A stretch of 64,000 bases of DNA from Maratus speciosus (GCA_963932465.1 OZ010795.1:525207451-525271450); one strand, 5' to 3'; counted from the first letter of the stretch, positions 22,742 through 33,744 are shown. Notes: generated by a model from the sequence alone, not told the origin. Numbers and translations: made by a program.

Positions 22742-23453
22742 CAGGGTTGGCGAACCTTTTTATAGTCGCGTGCCAATTTTTTTCCCAAAAAATATTGTAC
22801 TTGACCTTGACGTGCCAAATAAAAAACTAATTTAGTGTATTGAAATATAAGAATCAAAACTACTTGAAAATTACTTATTAGGATATTTTCTAAAATGAGT
22901 AACATACATGTAAGTATTACACTACAATACTTATAGAAACAATTATATTTTAGAAATTAATTAAAATCATAATCGTTGTATCTTGGACGAAAAATAATTA
23001 ATATCATGTTCGTGTTCAGCTAATTTCAACAGAATGCAAACTAAATGAATTTATATGGTAACCACTCTCTGTTTGATTTTTTACATTCTAAATTTGAGAA
23101 AAATGACAGATATAAATAGTAGAAAAAATTATTAAAATAAGAAAAGGCAGTTTATTTAAATAATTCTGTAATTAATTTCCAAGTTGCCATAATTTACCAT
23201 CGGTAATAATCTTTCCTTTTTGATAGTTTTCAAACATATCCTTTGTTTGATAAATTTTCGAAACCATATTGAATAAGATTAAAATTCTTCAATTTGCTAT
23301 CGAATTTAGAATCTAATCAGATCATCTAAATTCGTGTATTTTGTGTAAAGTCGCTGTATCTTCATTTAGGAGACAAAATCAACGCCGCGCCGTGCCAAAA
23401 TTATTCTTTGGCGTGCCGAAAGTGGCACGCGTGCCATAGGTTCGCCGACCCTG
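22742..23453. mobile_element. hAT-like MITE
   Basis: The left end CAGGGTTGGCGAACCTTTTT faces AGGTTCGCCGACCCTG at the right end. Flanking octamers ACCTACTA (22734-22741) and ATCTACTA (23454-23461) differ at one base, as expected for the 8-bp target duplication of hAT elements. Next to the ends, CGTGCCA blocks on the left mirror TGGCACGCGTGCC on the right. The 712-bp body has no transposase frame. CAGGGtcGGCGAACC ends are common among animal hAT miniature elements (from memory). Confidence 0.8.
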
Positions 23454-23461
23454 ATCTACTA

Positions 23462-24027
23462 TTATGTTCACAATTAATAAATTTAGAAAGTATGACTATT
23501 TTTAAAAAAAATAAAAGGATACTACTTGGTTATTCCGTTGACTAAAACACTGTCTCCAAATTTTAAGATTAAAAATCAATAATGTTTGATCGTAAATCTC
23601 ACAATCCCTTGACATTAAACACCATAAATGTGTTTGCTGCGCCATCAAGTGATTTTTAATTGGACTTCATATTTCTATTATTATCAATGTTTTACTAATT
23701 TATTTGTTCTTTCGTTAATTAAAATAAAAATTATGTCAATATATATAATTTGGCAAATAGTTTGGCTATTTGCATAATTTGGCGAAATTTGTCGACGGGA
23801 TAACCAGTTAGTACCAATCACAGTTTCAAAACTTTGAGATTTTCATTTTACATTTAGTTTCTGAAGAACAAAACATTATATTTTTCCCCGTGTAGGTCAT
23901 TTTAAACACATATTATATCTGTACTCAATAAAAGACTTCGGGCTCGCTGAGTCGATTCAATTATAAGAAATGCGCGCATAGCATATATGGTAAATTCCTT
24001 TATTAAAAAAACAATAAATTTCAAATG

Positions 24028-24082
<55 letters not shown>

Positions 24083-26040
24083 ATATATATATATGCATTT
24101 AGACTCGTTTTCAAACATTAACTATTAGCAGGTGTATCTCTTTTAATGTGTTTTTAAAATTTCGTATTCAAAAGTTAACCCTTTATGTACTGAATTATGA
24201 ATTCATGAAAATTTTATCTTCAAAAGCATTTTTTGTGAATTGTTTAAACTACATTAGAAGATATACATAATCATTTAATGAATTTTACAAGGATTTAGGA
24301 TTGAAGCATTTAGAATGATTAATTAAATTTGAATTTATAGGCATTTTGTGCAATATTTATAACTTCACTCGAATCTTTTACTTTAAATATTTACCTTAGT
24401 ATTTTATAGAATAAGGAAATGTACAAATATAATTTTCTTACAATAGAAACATAGAAATATTTCCGAATAAAAACTCACCCTTCCTAACTCCAAGAAAGCT
24501 GAAAAGATGTAAAGGTAAAATAAATCATATTTTAAAAACATGTGTAACGGATAATGCTTTACAAACAAGATAAAGTAATGTATTTATAACTTCTTCTAAA
24601 CTATATTACAATGGATCGATGTATTAAATGAATTTTATAACAAGTTATTTTAATGGTGCTTATAAGTACCGTCAGTAGATAAAGTGATAATCAGATGTAG
24701 CGTTATAGAGATCGATATCAGGGTCTCATATTCATGCAATTTGTCAGCTTCAAACGCACCTGACCCTTTAAATAAAAATTTCCTTTCATAATATACATGA
24801 TGGAAAGCATTCAATAACCTTCATATCAAATTTCAATTCGTAAAAGTCAATCATTTCAATAGTCTATCAATCAAACTAAAGTGCATTAAGAAAGTATAAA
24901 ACAGAACCAAATACAGCTATACATTAAAAGGAATATTTAAATATCTGTATTGGCGAAATAGACTACTTATCCATAGGGATCCTCCGGCTCGACGGACTAC
25001 AAAATGTATGAACTTTACTCATTAAACACAAATATTTTTTGGACTGTATATCTATATATTTATATCACAATACGATGAGCGAACAATCAGGTCGCCATCT
25101 TACTTCACAACTTTTTCTCTACTCCGTTCATTTCACATTTTCAATTGAGAGGAATTCGCGACGCCCTCTTACGGGACTTATAAATACTCAGTTTTCAAAA
25201 ATAAACAATCTGTATCATAAAGGGCAAACCTGACCGTGCGTTATGCCAGCGTAAGTAAATGTCGATTATTATCGTCGTATCACGGCGATTATTTCCACCG
25301 GAACGATTAAATTTCGGTTCAATTTTTGCTACTGAAATTTTCTCAACTTTTCAAAATACTACAACAATATAACAATATAACAATATATACTACAACAATT
25401 AAATATTTACAACATCATGTAGGGAAAATGATGTATTTTCAAATCCAATTTTTTTTAAAACTGTATTGCAATTTACTGATTCATTGTGGTTTTTAAAGTA
25501 ATTTTTAAGTATGATTTTTTAGATCTATCTCTCGATCGCGTGTAGATTATATTATGGAAGAATAATAACCCATTTGTACTTAAAACAATATAAACAGTTC
25601 AAAATTTGTTTCTGGCTATTTATCCAGAATTAAATTAAAACATAAACAAATAAATAAATAAGACGTACATAATATATATATAACAGACATTTAAAAGAAC
25701 TACTTGCAGAAATCGCTGAAATTATCAGATGAAAAAATGATGCATTAAGTTGAGAAAAATATAGTTATTTCTTCTGCTATAAACTTCGGGCATACAGCAG
25801 TACAGTTTTTAATAAATTTATAAACTTTGTATTTTATTGATTTTTTTATAGAAAATTGGTTTTTGGACATATTAATAACAATCTTAATATATATATATAT
25901 ATTAAACGCAGGAAAACGTAAAAAAAAAGTAATAGTAGTTAAGAAAAAAATCTTTTCACTATGTTCTGTAACACAGAAAGCACGGGTTTGGACCCCTTAA
26001 TAATAATAAATGACAGTTTAAATTTTTAAAAAGATCACCC
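23462..26040. other. AT-rich stretch, one long AT microsatellite
   Basis: An alternating AT tract with one GTGT break spans 24032-24094. A slightly GC-raised patch at about 25150-25320 includes TTATAAATACTCAG near 25176, but no gene follows it, so I do not call it a promoter. A short AT tract lies at about 25888-25904. Confidence 0.45.
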
Positions 26041-26050
26041 TAATAATGTG

Positions 26051-26249
26051 CACTGTTAAAAATTTGCAGCATTCTGTCCAATCATTCGACCGTTTTTTGA
26101 AAAAACGCTTTCATAACCGTAATTTAACAATATTCTGACCATAAAATGGTCAATAATAGGGTCATAATAGTGTTAAATTACTGCTGTGTAACCGTTTTTG
26201 ATAAAAACGGTCAAATGACTAGACAGAGTGCAGCAAAATTTTAACAGTG
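26051..26249. mobile_element. MITE family B, copy 2
   Basis: The ends CACTGTTAAAAATTTGCAGC and GCAAAATTTTAACAGTG match copy 1 (14692-14891), and the inner hairpins with CCGTTTTTTGAAAAAACG and CCGTTTTTGATAAAAACGG are conserved. TA follows on the right (26250-26251); TG is seen at the left, one change from TA. Confidence 0.8.
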
Positions 26250-26715
26250 TAGGAATTATTTAAAATTATGCATTATAGCAAATTTGTGATTATTTTTATC
26301 ATATATATTATTATAGAAAAAAATCCTCAGATTTTCACACAGGACAGTCTTTATGCTAAAGTCAAGTTGAAAGAAAAACCTCTTTCCGCTTTGTATGTAG
26401 AAGAAATTATCTGAAGTTAATTCGACTACACATGCCATCGTAAAATATCCAAAATCAATGAAAAAAAAGCGTTACACAATTTTAACTTTATTATAAGTAC
26501 ATGTGCCGAATTCCCCACCCAATCACGAAGAAAAATATTTTTGTTTTGAATGAAAGAGTCATAAAGCGTAAAACAGTGCATAATTACAACGGAAGCATAA
26601 ATATGTTTTTGAATTCAACGTCGAACAATGCTAAAATGAACTATGCTATTCGAGTTCACTTATGCAAGACTAGTCACACATGAAGAACTAGTTTTTTAGA
26701 TATGTTTATTTCAAG

Positions 26716-26718
<3 letters not shown>

Positions 26719-26770
<52 letters not shown>
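26719..26770. repeat. (AT)n microsatellite
   Basis: Uninterrupted alternating A and T over about 52 bases. Confidence 0.9.
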
Positions 26771-26774
<4 letters not shown>

Positions 26775-27344
26775 TTGAATTAGGTAAACACTTTTTATTT
26801 CTATTTTTTTCTCTATAATTATCTCAGTAAAAATTAACTTTTAAGAATATCCATTTAGATTTATTCAAAATACGCAAAGAAAAAATAAATAGTAATGATA
26901 ATTGGATAATACAATTAAGTTTATACTCAAAAGCCTGTTAGTAAATATCCGACAAACGTTTTGAATACACAATGGTGTTGGAAAAAGAAACCTCCTAGGT
27001 TTCTTCTAACTGACAAAATGTATTAAAATAAAATTTTTACACAAAATAAAATGTTAAGTTTAATATCAAAAAGTGAGTACAGTGTAAATTTAGAAGAATA
27101 AGTCTGCTTTTCTTATAAGTAAAAACTTTGCTTTTTCAAAAGATTGACCAAAATTTCAAAATATATATATATTTCTAAGAAGAAAGTGAGTTGTGATTGA
27201 ACATTTTTAATAAAGTAAACATTTTTTTTTCTAGTCATAAAAATATTTATTTCTAATTTGTATTATTAATTTCTCCTTTCTCATTTACAATGCATAGAAG
27301 AAAAATTAAATACACAAAAATTCCCAGGTCTTGGAATACCGTTC

Positions 27345-27405
27345 AATGGGCCATTCCATGACAAACGATCAAAATGTCAGGCACGTTACAACATTTACAT
27401 AAACA
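27345..27405. repeat. Left flank of the BEL insertion: start of repeat R
   Basis: GGCCATTCCATGACAAACGA, then AAAATGT and GCACGT, resemble positions 33875-33915 (GGTCATTCCAT, CGACAAAATGT, GCGTGC). The rest of repeat R appears on the other side of the retrotransposon at 33054-33170. The retroelement therefore seems to have landed inside one copy of R. Exact junctions are blurred. Confidence 0.45.
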
Positions 27406-28057
27406 TCATAAATCGAGTCTTTCTGGAACCTTTATCATTCTACCAGATCTCGTCTTTTTAATTTGTGATTCGTCTTTTGGAGGCTCAATCTGATTTTCAT
27501 TCAAAGTTGGTTTAGAAAAATTGTTTTCAGTAAAATCCATTGATGACACTTCCACAGGGTAAATTCTTTGAATAGGCCGAATCATCTGCGAATGAGACAT
27601 TTGTAATTTCAAAAGACGAACTTTTTCAGTCCTTGCCCCAAATGAGATCTGTAACCCGTCCTAAGGGCCAATTGATCCTTTTCTTGTTATCTGCTCCCAC
27701 CAAGACTATATCTCCTACAGCAATTGAACATTGCAATCGTCTCCCATTTGGTAGTTGAATAAGGAGACCCAAATATTCTGATCTAAATCGATTTCTGAGC
27801 TCTTTTTGCAGTTCTTGCCTATATTTAAGTCTTCTAGTGAGAAAACGTTCCTCAATCGCATCAACGTCTGGTAAACCATATTCATGAATATCTTTCAGAA
27901 ACATGTCCGGTGATATGGGTTTGATGGACTCTTTCTCATACATGTAAGTTAGTGGTCGCAAATTTATAATGCTGTCGCAGTCATCTAATACAGTTATCAT
28001 CTCTTTATAGTTCAAACAGGCTTGTCCTAAGACTAATTTTAATATATCTTTCATCAA
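27406..28057 (-). pseudogene. BEL/Pao integrase C-terminal region (DUF5641-like)
   Basis: From residue 1 of the 143-codon frame starting at 28057 the sequence reads MMKDILK, then SIINLRPLTYMYE, RFLTRRLKYRQELQKELRNR, VGDIVLVGADNKKRINWPLG and RVTDLIWGKD. The R.KY.Q.L...FW.RW-like helix followed by GD.VLV.D.N..R..WPLGR is characteristic of the C-terminus of BEL/Pao integrases. The last 68 codons, in another frame (27612-27406), end in TRSGRMIKVPERLDL, a usual polyprotein end. The two parts need a frameshift to join. It follows the integrase core on the same strand. Confidence 0.85.
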
Positions 28058-28059
28058 TC

Positions 28060-28531
28060 TGATGATCCTCTCTCACAATCCGTCCCACCAAGCAACAGTC
28101 AGAGGGTTAAATTTCCATTTGAAAGAATTTATTGCTCCATACTTCTGTATGCGATTCCAGTTTAATCTTTTTAAAAAATTGGATGCACCAACAAAATTGG
28201 AACCGTTATCGCATTATATAAGAGAACATCTTCCCTACGAGATATAAATTTTCGCAAAGCCATTAAAAATGACTGTGTAGAAACTTGAAGCCACAAGCTC
28301 CAAATGCACAGCTCTGCAAATGCCACATGTAAATAAGATAGCCCAACTCTTCTGTTTATTTTTAAGAAACAGAGGGCCAGCCAGATCAATGCCGATAATC
28401 TGAAATACAGCTGCATCTTTCACTCGATTTTCTGACAGAGAAACTGGAGGAGATTCTAAATTCTTCGAACTAAATCTTTTACAAATGGTACATTTTGATA
28501 GAACAGAGCTCACAGTTTTTCTTCCATTCAA
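28060..28531 (-). pseudogene. BEL/Pao integrase catalytic core, frameshifted
   Basis: The first frame (98 codons from 28531) holds LSKCTICKRF, the end of the zinc-binding module, and FQIIGIDLAGPLF, which carries the first catalytic Asp. RAVHLELV follows. After a frameshift near 28250, CDNGSNFVGASN supplies the second Asp. The region around 28068 that carries the catalytic Glu reads WDGL, stop, ERIIR, so a nonsense change lies directly before it. Integrase would insert the cDNA into the chromosome; this copy cannot make a full protein. Confidence 0.85.
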
Positions 28532-28534
28532 ATT

Positions 28535-29000
28535 TCAGTATTTTTCTCTAAGCAAATTTAGAAGAATCTGAATTCCTGCATGACAATTTTTGCGATGGTA
28601 ATGTAAAATTAATCGTTTGAAAACTTCATGGTTTGAAGGAACAACCATAGGTGTGAGGAAATCCATATTGTCATGTCTATACGTAATCGTAGTCTTTACA
28701 CGTATTATGTCTTGTTCATCCTTAAACGTCTCCAGAGTTTTCAATCTCCCCTCACTTCCACGGGAAAAACATTCCTTTTGTATCATCCAAATTATCTTCG
28801 TTTCTGCTCTCTTAAATTCAAGACTGGTCAATTCTCCCTTGATATGTTCCTTTGGATTAGAAGAATTATATCTGAAAGGAAGTATCCAACCAACAAGACG
28901 ATTTTCTGATAACTGGAAAAATACTGGTAGTATCAGTTTTATTCTGGACTTTCATCAACATTTACCAGTAATTTTGTAGACTTCAATTTTTCTTTTTCAA
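28535..29000 (-). pseudogene. BEL/Pao integrase zinc-binding domain and linker
   Basis: The 98-codon frame from 28831 includes MDFLTPMVVPSNHEVFKRLI and HYHRKNCHAGIQILLNLLRE, the H..H half of the H2C2 zinc-binding domain; the two cysteines (CTIC) follow in the next frame. Upstream to about 29000 the sequence is continuous with the polyprotein but broken by stops. A stop after LLREKY separates it from the core. Confidence 0.75.
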
Positions 29001-29067
29001 TTTCTTCTTCGTTTATACCTTGGCACTTGAAATCCATATTTTTATAATATTCTTTAGGGTCTTTAAG

Positions 29068-29480
29068 CTAAGATGGACCCTCCCACCATTTGAGAGATAC
29101 CAGCTGACTTGCTTTACAGCCTCTAGACGGCAGATCTGCTGGATTCATTTCACCAGGTATATGTTTCCGTAAAACAGGATCACTCAATTTTTTTATTTCT
29201 TGAACTCTGTTTCTAATAAAAACAGACCATTTTTCTTTCCTGGATATCCATGCAAGCACTGTTGTGGAATCGCTCCAAAAATATCTTTCCATATCTTCGC
29301 GTCAGTTACTGATTTAGCCAATCTAGCACCAATCAAAGCAGCTAAAAGTTCCATTCTAGGTATAGTTCCACATTTTAGAGGACCTATGTGGGATTTCGCA
29401 GCAAGAAGGGATAATTCTGGACGACCTTTAGTTGCAATCCTCAAAAATATAACAGCAGCACACGCATACTGACTTGCATC
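29068..29480 (-). pseudogene. BEL/Pao RNase H-like domain, frameshifted
   Basis: Two overlapping frames share this domain. The first (83 codons from 29444) contains ELSLLAAKSHIGPLK and TIPRMELLAALIGARLAKSV. The second (74 codons from 29292) contains [40 protein letters not shown] and WWEGPS. These are standard blocks of the BEL RNase H region: T.PR.EL.A...., the D-S acidic motif, and NPADL.SRG. The switch of frame falls close to the DSTTVLAWI block. It would remove the RNA strand after reverse transcription. Confidence 0.85.
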
Positions 29481-29871
29481 ACAAAATGTGTGAAGAGTAC
29501 AACCTTTTAAATTATCTGGGGTAAACTGAATATATCTAAGAATCTGAATTTCTTGTAAAATGTATAGTTCACGAAACCATTCAATAAATTCCTTTTTTTA
29601 AATCACTAGTAACTTCTTCATCCCAGGTGATTCCTTCTTTCCATGTTTTCTGTAGCATCATCTTGGGACATATCATAACTGGAGCAGTAAAACCATTTGG
29701 ATCAAAATCTTTATGGGCAACTGATAGCATGATTCGTTTTGTTAATTTTTCTATATTTATACCTTTCGTCCGGCTTACGTTAACTTTTAAAAAGTCTAGA
29801 AATCTGCTCCATTGTAATCCCAGCACAGCAGTATCTTCGCTATTTTCGATATTGTTTCTTTCTTCTGTCTG
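29481..29871 (-). pseudogene. Pao connector domain between RT and RNase H
   Basis: The frame of 81 codons from 29826 reads MLGLQWSRFLDFLKV, LTKRIMLSVAHKDFDPNGF, and TAPVMICPKMMLQKTW, then GITWDEEV. GLQW, KR...S..A..FDP.G..AP and LW..... are the Pao/BEL 'Peptidase_A17' block. Breaks lie on both sides. It sits in the expected order after the reverse transcriptase. Confidence 0.85.
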
Positions 29872-30175
29872 TTACCATCCTCTCAAATCAAATCCACCTT
29901 TAGCCATAAAAGATTTAGAATCAGTTATAAACCTTTCCAATTCTTCCTGTGTGTGGACACTAGCAACGACATTGTTAACATAAAAGCTTTTCATCAATTG
30001 CTGTTTAAGATTAGGGTCGTATTCTTCATCGTTTTTAATGTGATATTCTATGACGGAACAGACAAGAAAAGGAGAACTTTTGACTCCAAACACAACTCTA
30101 GTATGTCGAAACATTCTAATATTTCTTTCTTCTGGATCACTCCACCACAAGAAACGCAAACAGTCTCGATCATCT
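29872..30175 (-). pseudogene. BEL/Pao reverse transcriptase, palm half with altered active site
   Basis: The 95-codon frame from 30159 has LRFLWW-type and VVFGVKSSPFL motifs (motif B), and the catalytic motif C appears as FYVNNVVAS at residues 59-67 (bases about 29961-29985). The family has two aspartates at the NN positions. Both changes are G-to-A on the coding strand. GFDLRGW follows, a usual post-palm block. Even without the frameshifts this enzyme would be dead. Confidence 0.85.
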
Positions 30176-31066
30176 TTACGAACAGCTATTTGTAAAAAAT
30201 GCTTTCTTGATATCAGCTACAAAACCAAATTTATTTTTTCTAAATCGCAAGAGAATGTCAGGAATTAATTCAATAAGATTTGGTCCATAATGCAAACATT
30301 GGTTCAAAGATGGATGGTTCTGCATTCTAGCTGATGCTTCAAACACTGGACGAATGGGAGTTGTGCTGCATTCTTTTATCACTGGTCGATGAGGTAAATA
30401 ATTTCCATAAAGATTCATTTCAGAATGCGGAATTTCCTCTATAATTTTATCATCAAGCCACCCTAAAAGCCCTTTTTCATACTTTTGATAAATGTTATCG
30501 GAAAGCAACTTGTTTGTAACATTAGTAAATCTTTTCTTGGCTAAACTGAAATTATCAGGTAAAGGTGGTATATCTTCTGACCATGGCAAAGAAACTTCAT
30601 AACGATCATCTTCATTAATTTTTACTGTCTGTAAAAAATACTCTTTAACCTGACGTTCAATCTCCATTTTAGATTGTTTTTCAATCGGATCATTAATTCC
30701 AAGCAGATTCAATTTCCATAAATCAGCAATCTCTGCTTTCTTTACAAACAAAGACGTAACTGATAGAGCTAAATTTTCTTTACACGCATTATCTTGAGGC
30801 ACTTTTCCCATTAAGGTCCAACCTAAAAATGTTTCTAGTGCTACTAATCCCGACGAGAGTATTTCTCTACGACCTGTCAGTAATTTTTCCAGTACATCAG
30901 CTCCAAACAATATTCGAATAGATTCAGGATTTTCACCAACATCCGTCAAAGTGATGCCTTTTTCCGATAATTCTTTAAACCAGGATCCTTTTTCTACTGG
31001 CATAACATTTTCACATATAATGTTTTGATTCAAAACTTCAAAATTACATTTAAAATTTTCTTTCAA
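30176..31066 (-). pseudogene. BEL/Pao protease end and reverse transcriptase fingers
   Basis: This is the longest open frame in the window, 296 codons. Residues 1-90 finish the DUF1758-type protease region: IRILFGADVLEKLLTG and ALETFLGWTLMGKVP. Residues 140-230 form the linker, with LPWSEDIPPLPDNFSLAKKR. Then come NYLPHRPVIK, TPIRPVFEASARMQNHPSLN and FGFVADIKKAF, where Asp285 is the first RT catalytic residue (motif A). The frame stops shortly after at FFTNSCS, before motif B, through a frameshift. Confidence 0.9.
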
Positions 31067-31434
31067 ATCGCTTAATCTTACCTTGTTGTAATGATGATTA
31101 CAATTCTTTGTTATGACTCCGCCAAAAGGGAATGAGAAACTTTTTCTTGTCGAAGAGGTAAATACTTCATTTCTTCGGCTAAATGTTTTAAAATATACGA
31201 TCTCTGAGAACCTCAGTCCAAAATTAGTCTAACCTCTTTCTTTTTGTTTTCGGAAAATATTTTTGCCTTGAGCGTCTGAAGAAACACTTTAGGATTTCTA
31301 TTGAAATTGGTCATATTTACTTCTTTTCCAGACGACTTTTCTGCGTCTTCCTCTTTCTTTTCATTCAGCTTATTCTTATCGAGTGTTTGACACAACACAG
31401 ACGCATGTCTTTTACAACAAAAGAAACACTTCAA
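31067..31434 (-). pseudogene. BEL/Pao nucleocapsid zinc knuckle and protease active site
   Basis: The 73-codon frame from 31434 starts MKCFFCCKRHASVLC, a C..C...H....C zinc knuckle for RNA binding. A lysine- and glutamate-rich linker and VFLQTLKAKIF lead to EVRLILD and then a stop. The next codons in frame are GSQRSY. The stop therefore replaces the middle residue of the D-S/T-G active site of the aspartic protease. In-frame coding continues upstream of the 296-codon frame through LAEEMKYL and FGG. Confidence 0.8.
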
Positions 31435-31534
31435 GATAGCTCTATATTACTTTGTTGTGTGACCTGTTGCCAAACATGAAAAACAACATATTTTGTACTT
31501 CAATATATTCTGCTTTTCATTAAAACTCATCTTT

Positions 31535-32258
31535 CGTGCCGAAAAGCATTCTGAACTCAGATGTCTTCCTTTACAAAAAAACGAATTTTTTTCTTAAATC
31601 TGGTCTTGAAGAAGTTGTTAATAAAGTAGCAGCAGTTGGTAAATATTTAGTGTCTTCGTTGGGACTTTTGTTTTTCCTAAATCTCGCATCATCTTTTCTC
31701 GCTAAACCAAAATCTGTCACTGCCAAATTAATTCTTTCATCTCCTTCAACTTCAGATTTGAGAAACGCCATTACATTATCCAGGCGTTCTTTTGCATCAG
31801 AACTAACAGAAGTCGTATGGGTTCGATTCCATGCTTTCAAAAATTCAGCAGTAAAACAAGATTCTACCCATTGGATATAATATTGAAGCACATTTATCCG
31901 TTGTGACTCCTAACGTCTCAAGAGCACGTAAATACGACTCAAGTTCATCATACAATGATGTAATAGAAAATTTTCCTTTTGATTGCATAGATATAATTAA
32001 TTTTAATAATTCTTGCACATACACTTCAACCAAAAGATTTTCCCTACTGAAACGAGTCTTAAGACTCTCTATAGCTTTGGTATAGTTAGCACCAGTTGGC
32101 GGAAAACTATCAACAACTTCTCGCGCTCTAGATTTAGTGACAGTTGCTTGGATCAAATACTGGAATTTATTTTCTGGCGCAATATCTTGATCATTGTGAA
32201 TCTGTTCAAACTGACTTCTAAATGGCAACCATGCCTTTAAATCACCATCAAATTGGCG
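31535..32258 (-). pseudogene. BEL/Pao gag central region (DUF1759)
   Basis: A frame of 127 codons from 32228 reads FRSQFEQIHNDQDIAPENKF, QYLIQATVTKSRAREVVDSF, then IESLKTRFSRENLLVEVYVQ. F...F...I......KF..L...L.G.A...I. is the DUF1759 signature of BEL gag proteins. The next frame (106 codons from 31891) continues with CFTAEFLKAWNR and KERLDNVMAFLKSEVEGDER. A frameshift lies between them near 31880. Gag builds the particle that houses reverse transcription. Confidence 0.85.
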
Positions 32259-32692
32259 AAATTCCTACTTGGGCAACGTAAATTTCTTTTTAGAATTATT
32301 AGTTTCATAATCATTTGAAATGTACTCACCTTGCATTTGTCCCTGTGACTGAATCTTTGCTAATTCTAATTCATGATATAATAACAACTTCTTTAACTCT
32401 ACTTCTTGATCCAACATTTTCTTTAAGTCTAGCTTTTTTAACTCTTGTTCCGACTTCTCCTTTAATTTTAGCTTTTTTTAAATTCTTGATCCGACTTCTC
32501 CTTTTCTAACTTCTTAGCCTCGTTTTCTTTTTCCTTTCTCTCAGCAACAGCGTTGGATAAAATTTCTTGTACAAAAGCGGGATCCGGTTTATATTCATTA
32601 CTATTCAAAATAATTTCCTTTAGTGTCCCAATCGTATAATCTTGCGGAACTGTTTCCCCAAGTTCTTCTACCACGAACTTTAAGTGCACCAT
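32259..32692 (-). pseudogene. BEL/Pao gag N-terminus with coiled coil
   Basis: The start codon at 32692 opens MVHLKFVVEELGETVPQ, then TLKEIILNS and AFVQEILSNAVAER. A charged heptad-like helix follows (KENEAKKLEKEKSDQEFKKS). A stop at 32468 interrupts it, but the same coil continues in the other frame (SEQELKKLDLKKMLDQEVEL, KKLLLYHELELAKIQSQ) to about 32330. I chose this start because it is the first ATG after the putative primer-binding site and the N-terminus matches arthropod BEL gag proteins I know. Confidence 0.8.
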
Positions 32693-32745
32693 TTTAAAAA
32701 TTTAACGGCTTGAAACATTTTGCTTCAAATAAATATTGTAAAATG

Positions 32746-32767
32746 TCCTGTCGCGGCGGACGCCACA
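32746..32767 (-). other. Putative tRNA primer-binding site of the BEL element
   Basis: Directly after the putative LTR end on the minus strand comes TGTGGCGTCCGCCGCGACAG. A TGGCG-type sequence just inside the 5' LTR is usual for the primer-binding site in BEL elements. The matching tRNA was not identified. Confidence 0.5.
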
Positions 32768-32768
32768 A

Positions 32769-33053
32769 TGTTAATTAAAGCGTTCAAAAAGGATGTTATT
32801 TTAACAACCCAGTTTTCAGAATATAATGCGGACGCCAATTATGAATTTATGAACTTAAAATGTACATAAAGAAGTCAATTAACCTCTTAAAACACAAATA
32901 ATTTATTTACCTGTAAAGCTTTTTACCTTCTTCCATAAAAATATTGAAAACATACAATTTCTAATTCACGTTACATGATACATAAAAGGTATCACGAGAA
33001 TAAAAGATGAGAGGATAATAAAAAATAAGTAAACGTGGTCAATAGATTTAACA
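32769..33053 (-). repeat. Putative 5' LTR of the BEL/Pao element (285 bp)
   Basis: On the minus strand this begins TGTTAAATC and ends TTAATTAACA, giving the TG...CA ends and a short TGTTAA/TTAACA inverted repeat expected of an LTR. It sits exactly between the primer-binding site and the flanking repeat R. No second copy is visible downstream of the pol stop at 27406, so the boundaries rest on these ends alone. Confidence 0.55.
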
Positions 33054-33170
33054 CACATGACGCTTGCATGTATACCTATGGTCATTAACGTATAAGCTGT
33101 TAAAGTATAATTTATACATTAAAATTAACAAAAAGACCTATATTTTCATATTAGCAGGATACAATAGCAT
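33054..33170 (+). repeat. Right flank of the BEL insertion: remainder of repeat R
   Basis: GCTTGCATGTATACCTATGG, TAAGCTGTTAAAGTATAA and the following A-rich part correspond to 33910-33990 (ACTTACATAAATACCTATAT, TAAGTTGTTAAAACATAA). Together with 27345-27405 it makes up one interrupted copy of R. Confidence 0.5.
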
Positions 33171-33232
33171 TGTTAAAACGGCACTAATATGTAGAATAGC
33201 TGTTCTAAACGTGATATTGAATTGCCCTTTAA

Positions 33233-33744
33233 CCCTTCACTGCACGATTTCTTCTATTTGTATGAAACAACTTATTTGAAATCCATAAATTGGTCTAGTA
33301 ATGGGAAAATATTAACAAAAAAAAAAAAAAAATTTAAATTTTCAGCTAAAATTTGTTTTTATGGCGTGTATCCTATGTACACATTTAGGGTTTTAAAATA
33401 TTGTATAACTATATTTTGCAACTAAATGAGCTTAACTTAATTAATTTAATCTCTTTAACACTCTGCAACTTTTTTTAATATTAATATTTTTAAGTGTTCA
33501 GTAAAAATAATGAAAGTAAATTTTACCTTAATAGCTTGATCGAAATTTTTTGTGTTTCTGAAGAACAAGTTCTAATTTTTTGTCAAATGCTGCCATCTGA
33601 CATGGACAAAATAAGAGTCATTCCATTCTGTGGACAGTTCTTAATCAGGGATAGAGATCATATTGGCCAAATTCATGGCACATAATAAGAATTATACAGT
33701 GTTTTTAGGCATGTGCCAGATGTGGCACGAGGTGCTGTGAAGGA
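33233..33744. mobile_element. piggyBac-like MITE (512 bp) with TTAA duplication
   Basis: TTAA stands on both sides (33229-33232 and 33745-33748). The ends CCCTTCACTGCACG and CGAGGTGCTGTGAAGGA are inverted, with about three changes over 14 bases. A TTAA target and CCC-type ends are the signature of the piggyBac superfamily. No transposase frame is present. Confidence 0.8.

Noticed and set aside
25150..25320. Core promoter with TATAAATA
   Set aside because: No initiator at a proper distance and no downstream gene; such a motif is frequent by chance in AT-rich DNA.
27626..32509. Plus-strand frames opposite the BEL element (for example 28617-28979, 29627-29983, 31536-31880)
   Set aside because: They are antisense shadows of the minus-strand gag-pol sequence.
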